The notes beneath the pieces are model-generated. The model saw only the letters and a program-made list of their open reading frames with translations, did not search any database and was not told the origin of the DNA. Source: Prevotella sp. (GTDB taxonomy: Bacteria; Bacteroidota; Bacteroidia; Bacteroidales; Bacteroidaceae). From it: a stretch of 64,000 nucleotides of DNA. The number at the start of each line of letters is the position of its first letter. Position 1 is the stretch's first letter. The position numbers and the translations under genes are program-made. The DNA lies in NCBI GenBank assembly GCA_022769285.1, contig JALEKD010000032.1, positions 84,972 to 148,971 on the forward strand, in the 5' to 3' direction. This document shows positions 35,566 through 43,757 of this stretch, piece by piece.

Positions 35566-38184
35566 TTAGAACTCCTGGCCCAGGATGAAGTGGAAGTTAG
35601 AACCACCCTTCTTGAAGTTCACATTATCCTTGTCGAAACCGTAGGCCCAGTCGATACCCATCAAGCCCACCATGGGAAGGAAGATGCGCACGCCGATACC
35701 GGCCGACCGCTTCATGTCAAAGGGATTGAACTTGCTCGTGTCGGTCCACGCGTTACCGGCCTCGACAAATCCCAGTCCGTAGATGGTGGTGTTACCCAGC
35801 ATGAACGGGTAGCGCAGCTCCATAGTAAACCGGTCGTAAGCGTAGCCGTTGTAAGCCAGCGAGCCGTTCTCATAACCACGCAGACCGATAGTCTCCTCAG
35901 CATAGCCCGAAGAGTAGCCACTCATACCATCGCCACCCATGTAGTAAGTCTCGAAGGGCGACTTCTTGTACTTGTTGTAGCTTCCTAACAGGCCCATCTC
36001 TACGCGCGTCATCAGTACCAGACACTTCTGTCCGTTGGTAAGGGCGTTGTAGGTCTTGGCCTTGAACTTCCACTTGTGGTACTCTACCCAGCGGTACTTC
36101 TCCTGCTGCTCCTGCGAGTAGGTAGCCGACTGGTAGTTGTTGGCCAGGTTCTTGTAGTCCTTCTTATCCCACTTAGACCATGGTGGAGTAAGCGTTACCG
36201 AAGCTAAGAACTCTGAGCCACGACGTGGGAAGAGCTGGTTGTCGGTCGAGGTACGGCTCAGCGAGAGGTTCAGGTTCAGGTTGTTGGCGTTACCGTTAGT
36301 CATCAGGAAGTAGCGCCAGTTCTTGCGCATGTAACGGGTGTAAGCCAGCGACACGGAGAGCTGGAAGTAATCGTCGGGCCAGCGAAGGCGCTTGCCCCAG
36401 CCCAGAGAGAGACCGAACATCTTGACAAAGGTGTCAGGGTCATAGTAGTTCTCGTAGTTATTGTAGTAACTGCTGCCGTAACCATACAGGTAGTTATAGT
36501 AGTTGTTCATCGCAGCACTATTGTAGTAAGTGCTCGACACGTCGGTCTGCTTAGAGAAGAAGGCGCCGACCGTGAGCTGAACAGGGCGCTTGCCGCCAAA
36601 CCAGTTGGTAGAGTAGCTGGCGTTGTAACTCTGGTAGTAGGTACCGTTGGTCTGTGCGCCAATCTGCAGGACCTCGCCGTCACCGATGGGCAGGATGCCA
36701 CGGTGCTCACGGTTCTTGTTAAAGAGGTTGCGCATGGAGAAGTTATTCAGCTTCAAGCCGATGCGGCCTATCACACCAGTCTGTCCCCATCCCAGCGAGA
36801 ACTCTATCTGGTCGTTGCTCTTCTGTTCCAGGTCCCAGTTGATGTCTACCGTACCGTCCTCCACGTTGGGGTGTACGTCGGGGAGCACTTTCTCAGGCTC
36901 GAAGTGGCCCATCGAGGCCAACTCGCGCTGAGAGCGCTGCAGCGACTCCTTAGAGAACAGGTCGCCAGGCTTGGTGCGCAGCTCGCGACGTATCACGTTC
37001 TCGTACAGACGGTCGTTACCGTTGATACGTACATGGTTGATGTGGGCCTGGGGACCTTCCTGGATACGCATCTCCAGGTCAATGCTGTCGCCCACCACAT
37101 TAACCTCGGCGGGAACCAAGTTGTAGAACAGGTAGCCCGTGTTCCAGTAGTTGTTGCCCACAGCGTCCTCGTCCTCGGTAAGGCGCTTGTTGAGCAGCTT
37201 CTGGTTGTACACGTCGCCCTTGTGCATACCTAGCACGCGGCTCAGGTAGTCGGTCGTGTAGACCGTATTGCCCACCCACGACACGTTGCGCAGATAGTAC
37301 TTCTTACCTTCGTCTACCTTGACATATATATCCACGTGCTTGTTGTCATAGTTCCATACGCTGTCGGCCACTATCTCGGCATCGCGATAACCATATTCGT
37401 TGTACTTGTCTATCAGGTTCTTCTTATCAGTAGCCCAGCGCTCGGGGGTAAACTTCTTAGCTTTGAGGAAGCTGCCAAACTTGCCCGCCTCATGTGTCTT
37501 GGCAAAGGCGCCCTTCTTCAGGAAACCGCCCTTGATTTTGCTGGTTTTGAGCTGATTATTGCCCTCGATGATGATACGGTGTATCTTCATCTTCTCCTTC
37601 TTGTCTACTACCACATCGAGTATCACCTGATTCTTGCCAGCCACGTCCTCGCGCTGGTTTATCTCTATGTCGGCGTTCTTGTAGCCCTTGTCGTCAAAAT
37701 ACTTTTTCGCCAGGATCTTGGCACGGTCTATGGAGTTTGGCGTTACCTGCATACCCTTGAGCAAGCCTAACTTGGTCTCCATATCCTCACGCTCTGACTT
37801 CTTCAGGCCCACGTAGTTGATAGTAGAGACACGCGGCCTGACCTTCAGGGCTATGTGCAGATACACCTTGTCGGCTATGAGCGAGTCTACGTATATCTTT
37901 ACCTGAGAGAAAAGCCCGTGCTTCCAGTAGCGCTTCACAGCATCAGTCACCTGCGAGCCAGGGAGCTCTATCTGCTGACCCACGGTCAGCTCGGATATAC
38001 CCGTGAGCACATAGTCCTCATAACCCTCTACGCCCGACACGTTGATGCCGGCGATGGTCACCGTGCGTGGCGTGCCCGCATAGCTTATCTCGGGATGTAC
38101 TATCTTGTCCTGAGCGTACATGGTTGTGCCGGCCATCAGGGTGAAGGCCATCAGCAATACCTTATTGATTATCTTCATTTTCAT
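35566..38184 (-). CDS. bamA: Outer-membrane protein assembly factor BamA
   Basis: 872 residues. Start ATG 38184 (MKMKIINKVLLMAFTLMAG, signal peptide ending TTMYAQ) lies one base after the uppS stop; the longer frame inside uppS is rejected. Residues 40-450 hold five POTRA domains (for example VTIAGINVSGVEGYEDYVL, RVSTINYVGLKKSEREDME, KIHRIIIEGNNQLK, YYLRNVSWVGNTVYTTDYL, INHVRINGNDRLYENVIRRE). The rest is the 16-stranded barrel, with the lid motif region GTVDINWDLEQKSNDQIEFSLGWG at its beginning (quoted in part) and a C-terminal Phe. It inserts outer-membrane proteins. The operon supplies its chaperones (three Skp). Confidence 0.96.
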   Translation of the reverse strand: MKMKIINKVLLMAFTLMAGTTMYAQDKIVHPEISYAGTPRTVTIAGINVSGVEGYEDYVLTGISELTVGQQIELPGSQVTDAVKRYWKHGLFSQVKIYVDSLIADKVYLHIALKVRPRVSTINYVGLKKSEREDMETKLGLLKGMQVTPNSIDRAKILAKKYFDDKGYKNADIEINQREDVAGKNQVILDVVVDKKEKMKIHRIIIEGNNQLKTSKIKGGFLKKGAFAKTHEAGKFGSFLKAKKFTPERWATDKKNLIDKYNEYGYRDAEIVADSVWNYDNKHVDIYVKVDEGKKYYLRNVSWVGNTVYTTDYLSRVLGMHKGDVYNQKLLNKRLTEDEDAVGNNYWNTGYLFYNLVPAEVNVVGDSIDLEMRIQEGPQAHINHVRINGNDRLYENVIRRELRTKPGDLFSKESLQRSQRELASMGHFEPEKVLPDVHPNVEDGTVDINWDLEQKSNDQIEFSLGWGQTGVIGRIGLKLNNFSMRNLFNKNREHRGILPIGDGEVLQIGAQTNGTYYQSYNASYSTNWFGGKRPVQLTVGAFFSKQTDVSSTYYNSAAMNNYYNYLYGYGSSYYNNYENYYDPDTFVKMFGLSLGWGKRLRWPDDYFQLSVSLAYTRYMRKNWRYFLMTNGNANNLNLNLSLSRTSTDNQLFPRRGSEFLASVTLTPPWSKWDKKDYKNLANNYQSATYSQEQQEKYRWVEYHKWKFKAKTYNALTNGQKCLVLMTRVEMGLLGSYNKYKKSPFETYYMGGDGMSGYSSGYAEETIGLRGYENGSLAYNGYAYDRFTMELRYPFMLGNTTIYGLGFVEAGNAWTDTSKFNPFDMKRSAGIGVRIFLPMVGLMGIDWAYGFDKDNVNFKKGGSNFHFILGQEF

Positions 38185-38185
38185 C

Positions 38186-38941
38186 CTATTTTTCATTTTC
38201 CACTTGTTCCTCGGTCTTGCCAAAGCGGCGCTGCCGGCGCTGATAGCTGCGTATAGCTTCGTGCAGGCAGTGCTCATCAAAGTCGGGCCAGTAGGTATCA
38301 GTAAAGTACAGTTCGGAGTAAGCTATCTGCCACAGCAGGTAGTTGGATATGCGCAGCTCGCCGCCCGTGCGTATCAGCAGGTCGGGGTCGGGCATAAAAG
38401 CCGTGTCCAGATGGTCGCTTACCGTCTGCTCGGTGATGCTGCGGGTTATCTCCTCGGGCGTGGCCTGTGGCAACTGCCTCAAGGTCTCGTCTACTATCTG
38501 GCGTACGGCGCGGGTTATCTCCCAGCGCGACGAGTAGCTCAGCGCCACTACCATGGTCATGGCACCGTTGTGGGCCGTGTGCTCCATCACCTCCTGCAGC
38601 TTGGCCTGTACGGCCTCGGGTAGCCGGGCTATGTCGCCTATCACCCTGAAGCGTACGTTGTTCTTCATAAAGATTTCGTCCTCAAGCGAGGTCAGTACCA
38701 ATCCCATCAGCGCTGATATCTCATCAGCCGGACGGTTCCAGTTCTCGGTCGAAAAAGTATAGAGTGTAAGATATTTGACACCGAGCCGGGTACATTCAGA
38801 GGTAATCTTGCGTACCGTGTCCACGCCTGCCTGGTGGCCATAGCTACGGGGCTTGCCGCGTTCGGCTGCCCAGCGCCCGTTGCCGTCCATGATGATGGCC
38901 ACGTGCTGCGGTACACGGTTCATATCTATATCGTTTGCCAT
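38186..38941 (-). CDS. uppS: Isoprenyl transferase (undecaprenyl diphosphate synthase)
   Basis: 251 residues. Makes the C55 (or similar) polyprenyl diphosphate carrier for cell-wall and glycan synthesis. Motifs: [17 protein letters not shown] (catalytic Asp19), [27 protein letters not shown], and [25 protein letters not shown] (conserved RxxGExRxSNFLLWQ, quoted in parts). The ATG overlaps the stop of the DUF6089 gene by one base (TAATG), and bamA starts one base after its stop: tight translational coupling. Confidence 0.96.
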   Translation of the reverse strand: MANDIDMNRVPQHVAIIMDGNGRWAAERGKPRSYGHQAGVDTVRKITSECTRLGVKYLTLYTFSTENWNRPADEISALMGLVLTSLEDEIFMKNNVRFRVIGDIARLPEAVQAKLQEVMEHTAHNGAMTMVVALSYSSRWEITRAVRQIVDETLRQLPQATPEEITRSITEQTVSDHLDTAFMPDPDLLIRTGGELRISNYLLWQIAYSELYFTDTYWPDFDEHCLHEAIRSYQRRQRRFGKTEEQVENEK

Positions 38942-39618
38942 TAGTCGTCGTTGTTACAGGTTCTACATTTGCTCATAAAGCTGTAGGTAAGGGTAAGTTG
39001 CAGGGCACTGTAGCAGTCGGTGTTCTTGAACAGGCCGCTACTCTTGATGCCGTAGGGGTCGGCCATGTCGTCCAGCTTGTCGCTGAGCGAGAAGTGCATA
39101 CGCCACTCCACGCCGAGGTTGAGGCGTTCCCTGAGTTTATACTTTACGCCCAGTCCCAGAGGAACATTGGCGGTAAATACGCTGTTGTCGCCCGACACGT
39201 AGGTGGCTCCGATGCCACCGAAGATGAAGGGCGTGAGACGCTTGGCACCCCGGTAGTCGCGCCCGGTGCCATAGGGCCAGAAGTTGTACTCATAGGTCAC
39301 CCCCACATCTACCAGCGAGTGGCTGAAGGTGTAGCCACGCGTGGCTTCATCGGGGTAGTAGGTCTTAACGTCGGCTGCCGCTCCCTTGAGCTTGCCGAAT
39401 GAGCCCGCCAGACGGAACCCCATGTACGGGTTGAGTATGCGTCTGAGCACCACCGACCCCATGGGCTGCATATTCTTCAGCACGTTGCCGTTGAAGTCGC
39501 CCTCGTACGACACCATGCCCACTCCGCCGCCTATCTCCATCAAGTATTCATCGTCTTGCTGGGCTTTCAGGCTCAGCGCCGACAACAGGAGCAACGTGAC
39601 AAGCAGGGCTTTTCTCAT
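38941..39618 (-). CDS. DUF6089-family outer-membrane beta-barrel protein
   Basis: 225 residues. Signal peptide [20 protein letters not shown]. The mature part alternates polar and hydrophobic residues with repeated glycines ([54 protein letters not shown]), a compact barrel. This family regularly precedes uppS and bamA in Bacteroidetes. Specific function unknown; the context suggests help in, or monitoring of, outer-membrane assembly. The C-terminus KCRTCNNDD has two cysteines, possibly a disulphide. Confidence 0.85.
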   Translation of the reverse strand: MRKALLVTLLLLSALSLKAQQDDEYLMEIGGGVGMVSYEGDFNGNVLKNMQPMGSVVLRRILNPYMGFRLAGSFGKLKGAAADVKTYYPDEATRGYTFSHSLVDVGVTYEYNFWPYGTGRDYRGAKRLTPFIFGGIGATYVSGDNSVFTANVPLGLGVKYKLRERLNLGVEWRMHFSLSDKLDDMADPYGIKSSGLFKNTDCYSALQLTLTYSFMSKCRTCNNDD

Positions 39619-39630
39619 CGCAGTGGGCGT

Positions 39631-41028
39631 TTATTCGCCAAAATAGGTATCGTCGGTCTTCCAGCCCAGCCGGTTCAGTCGGCCGCGCCATACATCGCCG
39701 TTGCTGGCGATGACCCACAGATAGTTCTGGCTGTCGCGGGTGAAGGCAAACTTGCCGCTCTCCGAGCTGAAGCTCTCGGGCAGGTTGTACAGCGTGTTGA
39801 TGCGCCACGTCAAGCCGCCGTCGGTGCTGGCGTAAAGTCCGCTGAAGGCCGCCTCGTGGCTTTTGCCCATCCCCCGGCCGCCTAAGGCCAGCATAAAGTC
39901 GCCGTAGTTTACCACCTGGAGGTTCTCCATGTTAGGCAGACAGAACCGGTTGTTGCCGGCCACGTCCATATAGGTCCAGGGCTGTGGTTCGCTGTGGCTG
40001 TCGGTCTCCTCGATACGCGACCACACCTGGCTGGTGTAGGCCGCGGTACCTGCGAGTACCACGCGGTTTATCTTCTGGTTGGTGAGCAGCTTACGCACCA
40101 TGATGCTGTAGTTGTCTGTGGGCAACGAGTCGGCTGGTGTGTCCATATCCTGCTGCTGCCAGGTAGCACCGTCGGCCGAGGCCATCAGGCTGCGGTCAGC
40201 GCCCAGCGCATAGAGCATCTTGTCACTGGCACCCAGTATGCGGCCCAGGCTCACCTCGGCCACCCGGGTCCAGGTGGCGGCGTCGGCCGATGTATATACG
40301 GCCCCGTCCTTGGCATAGGTGTAGAAGCGGCCGCCCATGACGGCTATGTTCTTGTAGAAGTCGGTGCCTAAGTCTATGTTGGGGGACACCTCGTGCCACT
40401 GCACCGTATTGCCCTCGTCGGTCACATAGATACGGGGGCTGTCTATGTCGCGGCCCATCACGTAGACCCGCCCGTTGAGTGCCAGGGCCCTCATGGCGGT
40501 CAGGTCGGCTATCGCGGCACTGTTATTGGCTAACTGCCACTTGAATACGTTGGGCTTTTCGCGGTGTATGTTAACCTTGACGGTATAGTCTACCGTGGCC
40601 AGTCCCGACAGGCTCAGCACCCTGAATGTGCGGGGCTTGTAGAAGCTGATAGAGTCCGAGCTGCTGAACACCTTGAGCGTGTCGCTGTTCATACTCTTTA
40701 TCAGTATGGTAGCGCTGCTCTTGGATGTGGCCTCACAGATTATCTTGGCGCTGTCAATGCCTACCGGCAGCGAGTCAGGGTTGTATATTTCGTGATTAAT
40801 CTGGTCTATGTAGAAGATATAGCCACTGCAGTCTATCGTGGTCTGATACGTGCTGTCCTTGCCCGATTTTCCCACAGTATCCTTCACTATCTTCTGAGTT
40901 CCCAAGGAGAACGCTGTGATGCCCGTCTCGTTAGGATAAGTCACTTCTGTATCATCGTCGCCGAAGCAAGAAGCCATGACAAATATAGTCGATACCAATA
41001 AGATAAAAGGTATGAGCTTTCTTTTCAT
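39631..41028 (-). CDS. DUF6242-type lipoprotein with beta-propeller-like C-terminus
   Basis: 465 residues. Lipoprotein signal MKRKLIPFILLVSTIFVMAS with Cys21 as the lipidated residue, then acidic GDDDTE, a pattern that can direct Bacteroidetes lipoproteins to the surface. Residues 30-155 form a beta-sandwich-like DUF6242 N-domain; residues 165-465 contain repeated strand units (GRVYVMGRDIDSPRIYVTDE, GGRFYTYAKDGAVYTSADA, LYALGADRSLMASADGATW) that look like a BNR-type propeller. No catalytic residues are recognised. First gene of the envelope operon, 12 bp before DUF6089. A TAAATTTG box at 41056-41063 (minus strand) may be its -7. Confidence 0.8.
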   Translation of the reverse strand: MKRKLIPFILLVSTIFVMASCFGDDDTEVTYPNETGITAFSLGTQKIVKDTVGKSGKDSTYQTTIDCSGYIFYIDQINHEIYNPDSLPVGIDSAKIICEATSKSSATILIKSMNSDTLKVFSSSDSISFYKPRTFRVLSLSGLATVDYTVKVNIHREKPNVFKWQLANNSAAIADLTAMRALALNGRVYVMGRDIDSPRIYVTDEGNTVQWHEVSPNIDLGTDFYKNIAVMGGRFYTYAKDGAVYTSADAATWTRVAEVSLGRILGASDKMLYALGADRSLMASADGATWQQQDMDTPADSLPTDNYSIMVRKLLTNQKINRVVLAGTAAYTSQVWSRIEETDSHSEPQPWTYMDVAGNNRFCLPNMENLQVVNYGDFMLALGGRGMGKSHEAAFSGLYASTDGGLTWRINTLYNLPESFSSESGKFAFTRDSQNYLWVIASNGDVWRGRLNRLGWKTDDTYFGE

Positions 41029-41189
41029 TACACTCTATGTTAAATATTTTAGATGCAAATTTAAGCAGAATAATTCAAATAGCGCGTACTTTTGCGCTTT
41101 TATTATGTAAATTAGTCATTACAACGGTGTTTTTTAAGGTTTGTTTAGTGATTGCCACACTGCCTGCGGGCTGTGCCGTAGCACCCACG

Positions 41190-41535
41190 GGGAGAAAAAC
41201 AAAAATGTAAAAAAGCAAAAAGATAAAAAGCGCTGGAACAGAGAGCCACTCCGTGATAACGACGCGTATTCCCCCATTCATGGAGACCGATCTTTATGTT
41301 TCCCGGAGCCGTCTTTAGCGCGCTGGGAACCGTCATTAGAAAGCTAAAGGCTGTTCTTTTTATTTCGCGCGGCCGCCACTGGCTGGTGGGAAGATATCTC
41401 CAGCGCGCAGGAAGTTCTTTTTACCTTTTCACTTCTTCACCTTTCCTCGTTGGGGATTGTTTTCGCTGAAATCATAGCGTCCACGGCTTCGCCACTTGCT
41501 ATTTGACATTCCCCTTGGGGGGCTTGGGGGCCGTC
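41190..41535. repeat. Palindromic intergenic repeat, copy 5, with arms on both sides, plus CT/GA-rich repeat
   Basis: Core 41282-41360: GGAGACCGATCTTTATG ... AAAGCTAAAGGCTGTTC, with TCCCGGAGCCGTCTTTAGCG and CGCTGGGAACCGTCATTAG. The A-rich arm lies at 41195-41235 (AAAAAGCAAAAAGATAAAAA, then GCGCTGG) and again, inverted, at 41397-41450 (CAGCGCGCAGGAAGTTCTTT, TTACCTTTTCACTTCTTCACC), making the most complete copy, about 260 bp. About 50 bp further, 41492-41533 (TTGCTATTTGACATTCCCCT, TGGGGGGCTTGGGGGCCG) is the same CT/GA-rich element seen beside copy 3, and it encodes the end of the WYL gene. No gene lies in 41029-41498. Confidence 0.75.
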
Positions 41536-42446
41536 CCCTGACTGTTGGTAACCGCCTGCATACGCCCTATGCGCTCGGCCAGGTACTGGCGCAGGCCGTC
41601 GTCGCCCTCTACCAGGATGTCATCGTACAGGCCCAGGACAAATCTGCCTATGCCCACATAGCTGCACACGTCGAGCTGTAGCCGGTAGCGATGGTCGTCG
41701 TAGGGCTCCAGGCCCGTGGCCGCGCGGGGCACCTCTTCGCGCAGCAGGTTGGCCGAGAGCTGGCCCAGGATGAGGCTCACCGTGTGGCGCTCCTCACCGC
41801 TAAACATGAACGCATCGGTAAACACCTGACGGTGACGGTCTTCGTGGCTCCACAGCATGTCTATCAGCTCCACGTCGCCCATGCGGGCTATCTTGAAGGT
41901 CTTGTTCAGTCCCGAACTGAGCTCGTAGCAACGCACGTCCATATTGTCGTTCATAAAGAGATAAGGCTCCACGATGCGGTCGGTAACCGTCTGACTGTGG
42001 GGCGACGAGTACTGGCATATCTTGACCATCTGCCTGAACTTGATGGCCTCGTATAGCCGGTCTATATTGTGCGACAGGCGCTGCTGCACATTGACGTCGG
42101 TAAGGATACGCAGGTCGTAAAACTTGTCGAGCTTATGGCGTATGCTCTCTATGAGCGGGTTGGTCTCGTCGCCACCGCTTACCAGGCGGCGGAGCACCAC
42201 GGCCTCTTGCTCGGTGAAGTCTATGCTCTCGTGCAGACGGCGGAAGAAAGGCGAGTGGCGGTCCAGCCTGTAGTAGTTGCCCGACTTGATGAGGCGGAAG
42301 CCCGCGTCGCGGAAGAAGTCGAGGTAGTAGTACAGGTTGCGGCGCGATATGCCTATGCGGTCGCACAGCTGGGCGGCCGTATAGTTCTTGTTCTCGGTCA
42401 TCAGGAGCAGCAAGTCCAGTTCGCGTTGTAGTTTGTCGTGTCGCAT
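41499..42446 (-). CDS. WYL-domain transcriptional regulator
   Basis: 315 residues. N-terminal helix-turn-helix (ELDLLLLMTENKNYTAAQLC, RIGISRRNLYYYLDFF), a middle WYL domain (residues about 140-215; VEPYLFMNDNMDVRCYEL) and a C-terminal WCX region (QLDVCSYVGIGRFVLGLYDD). Such proteins respond to nucleic-acid fragments or other ligands and regulate DNA-damage or defence genes, though this one has no defence gene nearby. The last residues (APKPPKGNVK) and the stop are encoded by the CT/GA-rich repeat, so the original C-terminus was probably replaced. An AT-rich 17-nt motif lies 26 bp upstream of its start. Confidence 0.88.
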   Translation of the reverse strand: MRHDKLQRELDLLLLMTENKNYTAAQLCDRIGISRRNLYYYLDFFRDAGFRLIKSGNYYRLDRHSPFFRRLHESIDFTEQEAVVLRRLVSGGDETNPLIESIRHKLDKFYDLRILTDVNVQQRLSHNIDRLYEAIKFRQMVKICQYSSPHSQTVTDRIVEPYLFMNDNMDVRCYELSSGLNKTFKIARMGDVELIDMLWSHEDRHRQVFTDAFMFSGEERHTVSLILGQLSANLLREEVPRAATGLEPYDDHRYRLQLDVCSYVGIGRFVLGLYDDILVEGDDGLRQYLAERIGRMQAVTNSQGTAPKPPKGNVK

Positions 42447-42472
42447 GGTGGGTAGTGGCTGTTGTCGTTACA

Positions 42473-42489
42473 CCTTATTATATTATAGG
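42473..42489. repeat. AT-rich motif, copy 3
   Basis: CCTTATTATATTATAGG, identical over 17 nt to the copy at 15853, 26 bp upstream of the WYL gene start and read in the opposite sense to it. Confidence 0.5.
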
Positions 42490-42584
42490 CCGTGACCCGC
42501 GCCCGCGTCGGAGCCCAGGCCCGCGGATAGGCAGTTCGCTGTACGATAGCCATGACTATGGTCACAGATACCGATGGGGCATGG

Positions 42585-43418
42585 CTATAATCTGTCGCAT
42601 ACCAGGCGGATGCCGCAACAGGTAGCTATGTCGGGCAGGCTCTGACTGCGGGTCATCACACCAGTCTCAGAATCCGAGCTGTTACAGTTTCCGCCACGCT
42701 TGACCCTCCCCCGGCCGCTCTGTGGGCCCTTGGGATTGGTCTGGGCCGACGACTGGTAGGGCGCCTGCCAGTCTGAGCACCACTCGTAGGCATTGCCCGT
42801 CATGTCGTAGAGGCCCAGCTCGTTGGGGTGCTTTGTTCCCACGGCGTGCAGTTTGCCCCCGCTGTTGTCATGCCACCAAGCTACCTCGTTGATGTCGTCG
42901 CTGCCGCTGTATAGGTAGTTGTGCGAGCGGGTGCCGCCCCGTGCGGCAAACTCCCATTCGGCCTCGGTGGGCAGGCGGAACCTCTTGCCACTATAGGCGT
43001 TGAGCTTCTGGATAAACTTCTGGGCCGTTACCCAGTTAACCCACTCCACGGGCATATTGTCGGCCTTGGTCCACGATGGGTTGGTACCCATAAACGCTTT
43101 CCAGAGCTGCTGCGTAACCTCGTACTTACATATATAGAAGCTGCCAACGGTAACTTGGTGTGCCGGCTTGTCTCCGCTATCGTTCCAGTAAGCCTTGCTG
43201 CTGGTACGGCCCATGGTAAAGGTGCCGCCCTGAACGTAGACCATGTTTTTAACCAGCTGGGCTACGGCCCGCTGCTTGGCAGGCGAGGCAGCCGTGGTAG
43301 CTGGCTTTTTGACCGTGGCCTTGGGGGCGGGCGCATTGTGGCGGATTATGCCTTGACCCATCGTGGTGGTGGCGATGGCGAGGCCCAGGATAACAAGAGA
43401 GGTTCTGATAAATGTCAT
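42585..43418 (-). CDS. Exported SUMF1/FGE-fold protein
   Basis: 277 residues. Signal peptide MTFIRTSLVILGLAIATTTM with cleavage near GQG, a Pro/Ala/Lys-rich linker (residues 30-50), then the formylglycine-generating-enzyme-sulfatase fold: MVYVQGGTFTMGRTS, YEVTQQLWKAFMGTNPSW, FRLPTEAEWEFAARGG, GLYDMTGNAYEWCSDW and GRVKRGGNCNSSD. True FGE enzymes use a Cys pair near GGS(x)nC; here only one Cys follows the GG and the next are CC near the C-terminus, so catalytic oxidation is doubtful. It is probably a ligand-binding or structural member. No sulfatase gene is nearby. Single gene. Confidence 0.87.
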   Translation of the reverse strand: MTFIRTSLVILGLAIATTTMGQGIIRHNAPAPKATVKKPATTAASPAKQRAVAQLVKNMVYVQGGTFTMGRTSSKAYWNDSGDKPAHQVTVGSFYICKYEVTQQLWKAFMGTNPSWTKADNMPVEWVNWVTAQKFIQKLNAYSGKRFRLPTEAEWEFAARGGTRSHNYLYSGSDDINEVAWWHDNSGGKLHAVGTKHPNELGLYDMTGNAYEWCSDWQAPYQSSAQTNPKGPQSGRGRVKRGGNCNSSDSETGVMTRSQSLPDIATCCGIRLVCDRL

Positions 43419-43500
43419 ATCTGTTGTCGTTTAGTATGTTATGGCTGTAAAATTACAAAATTAAATGATGGCTGCCAAGAAAAAGAAGGAAAATAAATAC

Positions 43501-43584
43501 CAGGGGGCTGTGAGAGCCAGCACCACGACCGTTGCGGTGGGTCTCGGTGATAGGACGACCATGTTTTTAGCCATCAGCCCCCTG
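43501..43584. repeat. Perfect 10-bp inverted repeat in non-coding DNA
   Basis: CAGGGGGCTG (43501-43510) and CAGCCCCCTG (43575-43584) enclose 64 bp. It lies between the SUMF1 gene and the M6 protease. No gene is supported in 43419-43757. Confidence 0.4.
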
Positions 43585-43696
43585 ACCATAGGCACCCATG
43601 TGTCCATGGCACTGGCTGACAGCCGTGTATATGCCCTGTGTGTTTATACAGAAAATATGATTTTGATATAAAAAAGCAATTTTTTCTGTCAGATTG

Positions 43697-43727
43697 TTGC
43701 TCTTTTGACTGATAATTATTACTTTTG
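43697..43727 (+). promoter_or_regulatory. Promoter of the M6 protease gene
   Basis: TTG (43697-43699), 20 bp, TACTTTTG (43720-43727); the ATG of the signal peptide is 30 bp downstream. This supports 43758 as the true start despite the later stop codon. Confidence 0.65.
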
Positions 43728-43757
43728 TCGCGCGATAACGCCATTAATTATTTACGA

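Noticed and set aside
41499..43418. Defence island around the WYL regulator
   Set aside because: WYL proteins often accompany defence genes, but here the neighbours are a repeat and a SUMF1 protein only.
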